Shown here: piece by piece, positions 22,025 to 31,199 of the stretch
Layout of the letters: each line of letters opens with the position of its first letter
How positions within the stretch are numbered: position 1 is the first letter of the stretch
Source: Blastomyces gilchristii SLH14081
Lineage: Eukaryota; Ascomycota; Eurotiomycetes; Onygenales; Ajellomycetaceae
NCBI RefSeq assembly: GCF_000003855.2
Contig: NW_003101665.1
Location: 352,828-416,827, forward strand
Length of the DNA stretch: 64,000 bases
Direction: 5' to 3'
Notes under the pieces: model-generated
Databases searched by the model: none
What the model saw: the letters and a program-made list of their open reading frames with translations, nothing else
Told to the model about the DNA's origin: nothing
Position numbers and translations under genes: made by a program

Positions 22025-24621
22025 ATGAACGGTATGACCGGTATGAACGGTATGAACAACATGAACGGTGCGAGTATTCGCTCCAGTCTCTCCTCCTATG
22101 GGGATCCGAAATATGCCTCCTCAATCTCAGTGCTGGGGGTACTTCCTCCTCCTTCCAAGGCTCTCGTCGATGGGTATAGGAGTGGTCTTGACTCCATTCA
22201 GGATGAGATCCCGCGATACAATCCGGTAAGTCCCACAATTACCCAATTTCCCACGGCCACGTCTATAGGAAAGTGTGGTCCTAACATATTTTGAACGTTC
22301 CTGGTTTGCTCTCTACTACTCTAGCTCAATGCCTCTCACTCGAGAAGTTCAGTCCTTTTAAACGCGAACGATCCGGTTGTTTTGCACCTCCTCACGGAGA
22401 CCGCCATAGGGGACAGTATGCATTTTGAGGTACTATCCTTTGAAGAAGCGGAGGGCCTTAAAAAGGAGCTCCTACTACTCACAAACCGCATTGATTCCTC
22501 AAAGCGGAAATTAACCTTGGAAATGAAACTACGGGATGCAGCTCTATCGCTCAGCAGGCTATCAGATGGCCAATCGGGGCGCGACAGTGGGGAAATGTAC
22601 GGGGCACTTTCACCAAAGTCGGCACGTAAGCGCATGAGTTTCCTTGACCGGAATAGTTGGGGAGAACAGAACCGTTCGGACAGCGAGCTTGCTATAAGCA
22701 CGCGCAAATGCGAAGAATTAGCGCAGGAGCTTTGGAAGCTCGAACGCAGGGCCAGTGAGCTGAGGAGAAGGCTTTTAGAGCACACTGCGGGCGTGCTGCA
22801 AATGACACATAAAGGCCTTAAGAAAAGGCCAGCTGCGGGTAACAACCTTCCTCGAAGCCAGGACATCGTGTATGGCGCACGAGATCATAGTGCTCATCCC
22901 GTTCCTCCCCACGAATTTGATAATCGAAGCCTTTACTGGACTGCGGATCATCTCGATGAATATGGAAGGCCTTATGGCCCGGGGAATATGCCACGTTCAC
23001 TAAACGAAGAATCTAGATCAATTGATATGACAGTGATACACAACACCGAGAAAAAACTGGAGGACCTAAGCAATCGTTTACGCCAGATGCTCTTACAAGC
23101 CAATTCAGATGAGGATGTGGATCCTGTACCCAATTCCCGTGGCGGTGAATCTAGAGATCCCGTGGCTGGAATGGAAGCGCACCTTGCGTACCTTGAACGC
23201 AATTTAAGTTCCATAGCACACCAACAACCCAAGGAACCGTCCCAAGAACCAAATGAGATACCAGAATTTGTGTATGATGCGGAAGAGAAACTGGAGCAGG
23301 TAAACCTACGGCTTGACAGCATCCTCAAGACCTCTGGCTCCCACTCTCCCCTTACATCATTTCCACCAGGCCCCAGAAGAACTTTGCAGGAACAACTTGA
23401 CTACCTTGGACCTAATATTGACATCATCCAGCAACGAGTGGAGAGCCTAGCCGAACAGAAAACCATTCTCACAACTCAAATACAACAACAAAGAGAACTC
23501 AATTCGAAATCAGATGCAGAGAGAGATGCCCATTTTGCCGAACTCCATGAACAGATAGCTATCCTAAAGAAGGATTTAGATATTTCACAGAGAGATGCTA
23601 GTGGCACTAGAGACGAGCTTACTTTGGTAATGGATCAACTTGACGCTGCTCGACAAGAATCGATGATTCGGGAACAGCAGCGTACTGAAGAGGACGCGAA
23701 GGCCTTATCCAGCGTGAAGGAAGCTAGGATGAAAGCCGAGGAGGAGCTGTCCGCCAAAAACGACATAATCGCTCAGTTAGAAGGTTCTCTGCAGAAAGAG
23801 CGTGATGAGAAAGAGTCGAAAAGAATGGAAGCCCTTGCAGCGAAAGAGTCCTCGGACAAAGCACTTCAAAAACTGCAGTCAGAATACGACGAGCTCGAAA
23901 GTGAAATGATCCGTGTCCGAACGGAGCTCACAATGGTGCAGGCAGAACTTGATGGTGCCTACGGGAGCCGTGCTGAACGCGCAGCTCAAGTGGCAGCAAA
24001 TCCGGCGATTCAAAAAGAAATTGACGATCTCAATCAGCTCAATAGGAGCCTCACAGAGGAAATCTCCATTCTTCGGGCGGAACAACTCAACAACAGCAAT
24101 GACGGTGATGGAAAATCTGGCCTCCAGACAAGAATTCAGATGCTGGAAAAGGAACTTAGAGATACGATTGACGATTATGAAGTAATGACAAAGGCCAGCA
24201 TTGAGTTTGAGAAGGAGCGTGACAAACTCGAGACCTTCATTGACAACCTTCGCGATCGCTGTGAGAGCCTCGAGTCAAAGCTCTGTGAGGAACGAGTGCA
24301 AAACCTGGGGAATAGTAGCCCTGGCTACGCGAACGGGTTTGACAGGGGCGCTTCCGAAACAACGTCCACCATGGTGCTCAAAAATGAATTTAAGAAGATG
24401 ATGCGCGATACCCGGGCTGAAAATATGCGACTTCTAAAGGTATGTTTGCATTATTGTATATGAGAGGAAATGTAATCGTAAAAGCAGTTCGCTAACCATG
24501 CTCCTCTCTTGTGTAGGCTGAACAAGAAGAAAGACGGCGACTGGAAGCTTTGATCCGAAACCTCCGGAAGGAGCAGAGCGTTGGAAAGTCGAACCTGAGC
24601 CAGAGCACCATTTCATCTTGA
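22025..24621 (+). CDS. Up-regulated during septation (Uds1) domain coiled-coil protein
   Basis: Three exons are proposed: 22025-22225, 22325-24439 and 24517-24621, with GTAAGT...CTAG and GTATGT...GTAG introns of 99 and 77 nt. Every junction is in phase 0 and gives 806 aa. The start was chosen at the ATG opening a Met/Asn/Gly-rich leader (MNGMTGMNGMNNMNG). Residues about 45-190 match the Uds1 domain: LPPPSKALVDGYRSGLDSI, then after the first intron NDPVVLHLLTETAIGDS and a FEVLSFEEAEGLKKE block. The remaining two thirds are long, highly charged coiled coil (Glu/Lys/Arg/Gln heptads). Uds1 proteins are named from fission yeast, where the gene is induced at septation; the biochemical role is not established, and a cytoskeletal or septal scaffold is inference. 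Codon use is normal, in contrast to the neighbouring relics. It appears intact. Confidence is high for gene structure and good for the domain. Confidence 0.88.
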
Positions 24622-25193
24622 TATCTTCACTCTTCGTCGGTTCTTTTCCGGTACCACATATTTTAATATTTTATCTCCGACATGACTTCTTTTAATCTAT
24701 TTACTGCTCTTTTGGCTCGCGTTCAATCAGTATACCTATACCCATTTTACAATCAGGGAGGTTCTTGCATCGCCTCTCTTGGTTTTTCTTTCTTACAATA
24801 TTATGATCTGTGTGAATGTTTTTGGGTAGCGCGATCTCAGGGGCTGAAAGCTATAGATGGGGCCGACATATGAATATTTCGCATAATATTTTGGCGTTCC
24901 TAAAAGTAATGAGCAATATCTGTGTTTCCTTCTTTTTATGTTGAAAGTGTATCTTTCCCTAGTCGCGAGTTCTTCCAAATTGAGAGAAATGGGTGGAAGT
25001 GACAAGGCTCTTTCCTTCCCGTCCAGGACACGCTCTATTACCATTTTTGAATCCATTTTCATCTCTTGATTTCCATTCTCTCCCATGTTCAGGTTTTGTT
25101 CCGACCGGATGATCGCTTAGCACTCATATTTCCCCCTTGGATGAGGGGTGTCTATCGTTTAACTCCCCCCTATGCCTCATCTTGACCACAAGC
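24622..25193 (+). other. Intergenic region between two co-directional genes
   Basis: 572 bp holding the 3' flank of the Uds1 gene and the upstream region of the next gene. It is T-rich and has pyrimidine tracts. Minor open frames occur on both strands but without codon bias or motif support. No RNA gene was recognised. Confidence 0.5.
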
Positions 25194-27098
25194 ATGACCT
25201 CTTTTCCACACCGGCGGGCTCCCGCCATTACCCACACCAACGACCTATACAATCGAATCCGATCCCGTTCGTTTGAAATCGATGGGCCCCGACGGAGCAA
25301 ACTTCGTCGCGTGGTTTCAACGAAGAGCATCAGTCAGTACATGGATTCCTCGGAATCTGTACCTAGTGAGCACAGCTCGCTCTTCGATGCGGTCCTAGCC
25401 AGCTTTGAATCAGATGGTAGTAGGAGGCAGTCTGAACTTGACCGGTCAGAAGACCCTGGTCCGTCGAACTATGGACCAACCACGCTCGGGAGGGAAGATG
25501 CCGGTATATTTAATTCGCGCCTAGCTCACTCACATGGAAAATGGCCGGGAAAGAAACTGGAGACCATAGTTGAGCAAAAGAGTGCATCTACGCTCAAAGC
25601 TTCACGAATATTCTCTGTCGGTGATGTTGACGGACCTGGCATAAATCCGTCATTGACTACACGAAGGGCTTTATCCAACCCTCCTGATCCTTTTGGTCGG
25701 AAGGTTTATTCCTTCGATGATCTTGACCTCCCAACTCGCCGTCCAAAAGATGCGGTCTCGCGTCTCCCAAACCGATCGTCGTCTTCTGGAGCGAGCTTCG
25801 AGTTGCGCGGTTTGCTTCCTCATACTTCCCCTGTCGAACCTACCCAACCGCTATATCCTCCCCCTGTTCGATCCCCAACTCCGCCAGGCCTCCCGTCTTT
25901 TGGCTCGCGGGAAGCTATCCACTATAATCCGATCCAGGCCAACCGCTCTCGTCCTTCAAACCACCAGGGCCCAGCATCACGCAGAGGGACGCAGCAAAGT
26001 TTAGCAGCAGATGATGAAGAAGACGACTCATGTTGTGCTTCTGGCTTTCAGCGCCTCTTTGGTCTACCGTCCTGCATGGTAGCTAGACAACCTGCGCTTC
26101 CTAACGGTGCCGTTGCCAGGGCTGATGACGGTACAATGGTTCGTGGTCGATTTGGCGCCAGACAAAGTGGACATGGTGTTGGAGCTGGCCCAACCTCACA
26201 AGGGCTAGAGAGCCATCCTTTCCATAGAAGCTCCTTACCAGCTGCCAGAGTCAAAGATAGAGGCGATGCCACATCAGTTACGGCCGTTGTCGGCCAACAA
26301 AATAGTCACAGGACTTGTACTTCACCTTCCCAAACAAACCAAGGTTACTCTTCCCCACAAACCATGCCGCAATCATATTCCTCCCTCCTACGGACCCATA
26401 ATGCGCCGCACCTAGTGCCGCCACGGCGGTCTTGCCCAACTACAAGGAATTGTGCGACGGGTAGTGCTACTTCTGTCCCTCTCCCATCATATATTGCTCA
26501 TAGAAGGCTCGAGGGCCCCCTCCCACGTCCTTCTGAAATGATCCATCCCTCCAATGGTACCAGTGGCTTATATACGCCTGGCCCTGATGGTGGAGGGAAT
26601 GACGGTACCTCAACCACTTTTGCCTCAGTCACGCTTACCTCTAGCCAGCCCAATCCCTCGCTTGAAATTCCTGAGTCTCGCCATGGGCAGAGGATGTCAA
26701 GGCAATCTGCTATGATTACGGATAGCAAAACGGCCGGACTTTGGGACTGGCTTTTTATGGATTGCTTCTTTGTCTGCTGTGGATTATTCAGCGGCAACAA
26801 GCCTTCACAGAGTCAAACCCAACTTTCTTCGCAACAGCACAATCGTTCTGCACTGGATCCAACTGTAACATCGGCAACGGCGACAGGCGAGCAAATTCAA
26901 GCGTCATTACACAGTAGTCATGACCATTATCGTCGTCGGGAAATGTCTTCTTCCACCCCGTGGACACCTGCATGGGGATGGCAGCCTCGATGCTTTGGTG
27001 GTGATGCTACAATGGATGAAGAAATTGAAGTTGAAACCGCGACTGAGATGCGGATAATGCGGCCGATAAGGGCTCAAGCCACTGCCGTTAGAAATTAG
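25194..27098 (+). CDS. Unrecognised Ser/Pro-rich protein with two cysteine-rich patches (634 aa)
   Basis: An open frame without introns runs from the ATG at 25194 (MTSFPHRRAPAITHT) to TAG at 27096-27098. Upstream in-frame codons extend to 25137 but without ATG, so 25194 is the preferred start. The protein is mostly low-complexity Ser/Pro/Arg/Gly sequence and is probably disordered. Two features stand out: a patch at about residues 275-300 with acidic residues then CCASGFQRLFGLPSCM, and a hydrophobic Cys/Trp/Phe patch at about 513-530 (LWDWLFMDCFFVCCGLF). The adjacent cysteines next to hydrophobic residues could suit lipid attachment or membrane contact, which is inference only. I do not recognise the family. 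The long frame of balanced composition, downstream and co-directional to the Uds1 gene, supports a real gene. Confidence 0.78.
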   Translation: MTSFPHRRAPAITHTNDLYNRIRSRSFEIDGPRRSKLRRVVSTKSISQYMDSSESVPSEHSSLFDAVLASFESDGSRRQSELDRSEDPGPSNYGPTTLGREDAGIFNSRLAHSHGKWPGKKLETIVEQKSASTLKASRIFSVGDVDGPGINPSLTTRRALSNPPDPFGRKVYSFDDLDLPTRRPKDAVSRLPNRSSSSGASFELRGLLPHTSPVEPTQPLYPPPVRSPTPPGLPSFGSREAIHYNPIQANRSRPSNHQGPASRRGTQQSLAADDEEDDSCCASGFQRLFGLPSCMVARQPALPNGAVARADDGTMVRGRFGARQSGHGVGAGPTSQGLESHPFHRSSLPAARVKDRGDATSVTAVVGQQNSHRTCTSPSQTNQGYSSPQTMPQSYSSLLRTHNAPHLVPPRRSCPTTRNCATGSATSVPLPSYIAHRRLEGPLPRPSEMIHPSNGTSGLYTPGPDGGGNDGTSTTFASVTLTSSQPNPSLEIPESRHGQRMSRQSAMITDSKTAGLWDWLFMDCFFVCCGLFSGNKPSQSQTQLSSQQHNRSALDPTVTSATATGEQIQASLHSSHDHYRRREMSSSTPWTPAWGWQPRCFGGDATMDEEIEVETATEMRIMRPIRAQATAVRN

Positions 27099-27882
27099 GG
27101 CTAATTACGGTCCTTCCTCTCCTAACCAGTCAGAGTAACCATTGAAAGACTGTTACTTAGTTTTCACAAAAGTTATACAGGGTGTCAGTGGCCTCACTTG
27201 CGGTTATTGACTGGTGGACGATATTTGGCTGTCGCAAGGGGTGGGTCCGTTCCGCGGGCCGCTAGCTATGCCCAATAGCCAGACCTTGTCATTGTTCATT
27301 CTATTGCGGAGAAGCGGCGGGAATCCCCCTCGATCCTGCTAACAATTGGTATGGGAGTTTTGAGGAGTGGGCGTGTTCATCATCCATAATGTGAGATCCC
27401 AAATGGATACACTGCAACTACTGCTTACCTTTAGCAAGTTTTTTCAAGCAACTGTTAGCAGACATGGAAATGAATGAAGCATCGTGTATTTTTATACCTA
27501 CCTATATTTAATATGTGCCTAAACGCCTGCTTCTTCGCCTGGGTTGGTTGACTCGTAACTGGGTAATAACACGGAGCGGTAGATGTAAAGAATAGACAGC
27601 CGATTTCTCAATGGAGGTACATGTATTTTTCAGAGTTGAATTGAGCTGACTCGCACGTATTTCAACCTCGACCGAGATAAGATGTTGGCAGTCGACTTCC
27701 AGTTCATAAGCTAAGCTGTCAAAACATGTGATTTTTATTAAGGTAGTTAACTTACAGCGGTCTATAGCGACATTTGAGTCAAATGAATTATTTAGTCAGT
27801 ATTGACTTTCAGACTATAAGCTTCACCCCACAGATCTCACAACATTCTCAGAAGCCCAGCTATAGACAGAGGAAGATAGAGC
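27099..27882. other. 3' flank and unassigned sequence
   Basis: Moderate GC falls off toward 27.8 kb. It contains the probable 3' UTR of the preceding gene. No coding frame is supported. Confidence 0.4.
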
Positions 27883-28076
27883 CCTTCAGGTATAGAGCTC
27901 TCTCAAGTATAGAAGCTTTCTGAGTATAGAGTTCTCTGAGTATAGAAATCCCCAGGTATAGAGACTCTCTTGAGTTACAGACTCTCTGAATAGAGGCTGG
28001 CCTGAGTATACACTGTAGAGACTGTCCCAGGTAAGAGACTCTCTAAGTAGAGAGGCTGTCAGGTCTAGAACTCTTC
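27883..28076. repeat. Degenerate short tandem repeats (GTATAGAG/CTCTCT units)
   Basis: About eight imperfect units of roughly 20-30 bp carry AGGTATAGAG or AGTATAGA followed by CTCTC. Unit length varies (examples near 27894, 27915, 27938, 27956, 27970 and 28000). No coding sense. It looks like an old minisatellite. Confidence 0.65.
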
Positions 28077-28489
28077 TCTGATGTGAGTCACAATTTTATA
28101 TAATTTTCAATGAGAAGGTCTTGATTAACAATAAAATCAGTATCATCAATGTGTGTTTATTGTAATGCTAGTATAAAATACTCAAACATCACTATAAAGC
28201 TGCAACAGACATGTGCTGAGTATACAATGAAAGCAATGTTTTGATACTAGTGAATCGTGATCATTGCTCTCTAGATGTTACATGTACACACCAGTTTAGA
28301 CAACACACCTCTCCATTACTTCTATATGTCAATGTGGGCTATCTCCATATATAAAAAGCATAGTCAAAAACCAAGAAAATTATATCAGCTCTTACTCCTT
28401 TTACTAACAATCTAACTTCTACAGATAGGATTTGATGCTACAGGATCTATGCATAGTATCAAGCAGTCCAAAACATATCATAGCATGGT

Positions 28490-29021
28490 CTATTTGACAA
28501 TTTTAGAGAGTTTGTTTTGACATGAGATCAGAAATGGAAGAGCATAGAGATGAAAGAGATTCCATCTCAGGCGTTCATTGAATAAAGGATACCCTTTCTC
28601 GGTCCCCCATACAGGAACAGCCACGAACCCGGTCCACCTCCCAAGAGGACTTTTGAATATAATTCCAATTCTCGCACCTTGGCAGACAATGCTGGCTCCT
28701 GTTATAATTTGTCCTGAAATCCAATATGCCACGGGGGTTGCTGGGTATGAAAGGAGGGGCAAATTCTCCGCTCCCTACGAACGAATACAACAACAGAGCT
28801 GAACTTCACGAAAGGCATCTTCAACACAGCTTCCTGAATGCTAAGCCCTGTCTCAGCGATTTTTGACCTGCAGTGCTGAGGTCATAGATTTGAGTCGCAG
28901 TGGAACCACGAACTATTTTTGAACTATTTTCTGAGGCTGCTCTTTGGATGCTCGCCTGCAAAAAGTATGGCTCAAGCCCATAGTTACCCAGGCCAATCAT
29001 TGCTCTCTGCATACGTGTCAT
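28490..29021 (-). other. Unassigned, possibly broken coding remnant
   Basis: This GC-balanced block has moderate open frames on the minus strand (28762-28490 and 29021-28821) and a competing one on the plus strand (28578-28802). The minus frame contains hydrophobic runs (GQIITGASIVCQG; WTGFVAVPVWG) that could be membrane or enzyme remnants. The pieces lie in different phases and I could not join them by good splice sites. I do not recognise a family. It may be a gene relic or repeat-derived sequence. Confidence 0.25.
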
Positions 29022-29511
29022 CCACAGCCCTCGCGAGCTCTATCCGTGGACAAGATGGGGCTATCCCAGGTATTCAATGGGTTTTATTTTGAGGCTGTGA
29101 ACTGTCGGGAATGAGGCAGGTTTTTATATATTATTAGATGAATTTTGCAAGGCTCAACATACAAGAAAATTACCTATAACTATTGGTTAGCAAGTTGTTT
29201 GAAGCTCACTTTTTTGAATTTGCTGGTGTCTCTCACTCTCATACTAGCTTCTATATGAGCCTCACAATGTACATATGGCTGCATGAAACTGGAATAATAA
29301 TAAATTATGACAATCTATACAGATGCTCCTGTGAAAAGTTTTTGACTTACACTAAGAATTTAAGAGAAATACGGAGTGATATCAAGCATTATTATGTAAG
29401 TATTGCTGTTCCATCTCTTAATTAGGGGGGCTTATAGAGGCCAACCCCCCTAGCTTGCTTACTAGCTGAACTGCTTAAATCCCAGGTGGTGTGGCTTGGA
29501 GATTCATTTGT
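29022..29511. other. Transition zone, no supported gene
   Basis: Composition falls from balanced to AT-rich. A short plus-strand frame at 29183-29425 has no recognisable motif and no codon support. A GGGGGGCTT / CCCCCCTAG inverted pair near 29426-29452 forms a possible hairpin. Confidence 0.3.
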
Positions 29512-29595
29512 AGGTACTGGGACAAAAGAGCTCAATCACCACCAGCGCCTGCTGATAGAAGGGCCGACCAACTGCGGGACCCCCAACACCCTCTC
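29503..29595. repeat. Dispersed repeat, unoccupied MITE target site
   Basis: TGTAGGTACTGGGACAAAAG and the roughly 70 bp that follow (GAGCTCAATCACCACCAGCG..GCGGGACCC) recur at 29850-29867 plus 30374-30452, where the MITE splits the sequence after ACTGGGAC. This copy therefore shows the uninterrupted target. Confidence 0.8.
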
Positions 29596-29867
29596 TCAGA
29601 TCAGCTATCACAGAGTACAGTACTTCCTCTCAGTGACTCTCTTCAGTGATCTCCCCACAATGACTTCTTTTTAATAATGGACTGGATCACTCAGTCCTAG
29701 GGCTCACAGGACTTCTAGGACACACTCCTGAAATATCTCTTAACACTGTTAAAATGTCCAGGGTATTTATTAGGAATTTTTTAAGTTCATTCTGAGATCA
29801 AATCCATGCATGTTGATCACAGTGAGGCTCACACTTAACAGTCTCATAACCTGTAGGCTACTGGGAC

Positions 29868-30373
29868 TAGACTGACCGTGTGACTGTGTCTGGGACCAGG
29901 ACCAGATTTTTTGATAGTCTCATTACCAATTTGACTGATCCCATTACACAGTTTTAACATTAGATAGTAGTTTCATACTGTCTCAGTAAGACTTACTGTC
30001 TACTCTTGTCATATTTTTCAAATTAGATCATGATTTTTACTTCTCAATTTAAATTATTTTTATTGCTTTAAATGACTTTAAATCTCATTTAAGTGTTATC
30101 AAAAAGTGTTACTTTTTAAAAAATTAAAAATAGTCTAAAAAAAATCTTAAAATGTCTAAAAATAGTAACTTTATACTAAGAATGAGACTAAATGAGATCA
30201 AATGAAACCACTTTCTCATTTTTTTCAAGTCATGATTTCATTTTAAGATCTGATATATAGTCACTTTATATATTTTTTTGATAGCCAGTCCCAGTGGGAT
30301 TCATGCTAAGAAATGTATGAGATCAGATCAAATGAGATCAAATGTGAAATTCATGGTCCCGGCGGCCAGTCTA
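29868..30373 (+). mobile_element. MITE copy 3 (hAT type), best preserved
   Basis: 506 bp with termini TAGACTGACCG and CGGCCAGTCTA, flanked by perfect ACTGGGAC duplications (29860-29867 and 30374-30381). A related sequence without the insertion is at 29503. Together these fix the element boundaries. There is no open frame of note. It keeps more CC/GG/CG than most other copies. Confidence 0.95.
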
Positions 30374-30452
30374 ACTGGGACAAAAGAGCTCAATCACCAT
30401 CAGCGCCTGCTGGTAGAAGGGCCGGCCAACCGCGGGACCCTCAACATCATTA
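30374..30452. repeat. Second copy of dispersed repeat, right of MITE copy 3
   Basis: ACTGGGACAAAAGAGCTCAA and the next ~60 bp match 29512-29590 with a handful of transitions. The left part of the repeat (TGTAGGCTACTGGGAC) lies before the MITE. Confidence 0.8.
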
Positions 30453-30548
30453 CACTAGTAAGCATATTTCCTTTAGTGTGGAATAATAATACTGTGTACA
30501 GCCGCTCCGCAGAAGTATCGGCACCTCTCATCAAAAAATATGTCTACT

Positions 30549-30982
30549 TAGACTGGTCACTGAGACTATGAATTTCACATTTGATCTCATTTGATCTGAT
30601 CTCATACATTTCTTGATATGAATCTCACTGAGACTAGTCATTAAAAAAATATGTAAAGTGACTATATATCAGATCTTAAAATGAAATCATGACTTGAAAA
30701 AAATGAGAAAGTGATCTTATTTAATCTTATTTAATCTCATTCTTAGTATAAAGTTACTATTTTTAGACATTTTAAGAATTTTTTTAGACTATTTTTAATT
30801 TTTTAAAAAGTAATGCTTTTTAATAATATTTAAATAAGATTTAAAGTCATTTAAAGTAATAAAAATAATTTAAATTGAGAAGTGAAAATTATAATCTTAT
30901 TTAAAAAATATGATAAGAGTAGACAGTAAGTCTTACTAAAATAGTATAGAACTACTATCTAATGTTAAAACTGTGTAATAAG
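30549..30982 (-). mobile_element. MITE copy 4, left part (split by gypsy family A)
   Basis: The minus-orientation MITE starts at 30549 (TAGACTGGTCA on the plus strand) and stops at 30982, where the gypsy LTR begins. The missing end is found at 37075-37147 (with the duplicated ATGAG at 37070-37074). The outer flanks of the two parts are both TGTCTACT (30541-30548 and 37148-37155), the 8-bp duplication of the original MITE insertion. It is strongly decayed. Confidence 0.92.
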
Positions 30983-31166
30983 TGTAAGACTGCTAGGGCT
31001 TAGAGCACCGTCACGTGGTCATCACGTGACTCACACAGGCCGTGGTAATCTTATATTCTCTGCTCTTCTTTCATAGCTAGTTCTTCTACTCAAGAATCAG
31101 TAATATTATGACCTGTTATATAGCTGCAGTTTCATTCTGATATTCATCAGTGACATGACTCTAACA
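30983..31166 (+). repeat. 5' LTR, gypsy family A
   Basis: 184 bp starting TG and ending CA. It holds an inverted pair GTCACGTG-GTCAT-CACGTGAC at 31010-31030. It differs from the 3' LTR almost only by C/T and G/A transitions. AAGAATCAGT at 31092-31101 is complementary to the sequence just after the LTR (see the primer site). Confidence 0.95.
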
Positions 31167-31167
31167 C

Positions 31168-31177
31168 ACTGATTCTT
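31168..31177 (+). other. Putative self-priming primer-binding site, gypsy A
   Basis: ACTGATTCTT, one base after the LTR, is the exact reverse complement of AAGAATCAGT at 31092-31101 inside the LTR. In Tf1-type elements the first bases of the transcript fold back and prime at such a site instead of a tRNA. The distance from that LTR motif to the LTR end is about 75 nt. No obvious tRNA match was noted. Confidence 0.6.
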
Positions 31178-31199
31178 CTTCTTCATGATATCAGTCACA

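Noticed and set aside
22336..23328. Minus-strand open frames opposite the Uds1 gene
   Set aside because: They are antisense shadows of a well-supported coding exon with Uds1-domain and coiled-coil features.
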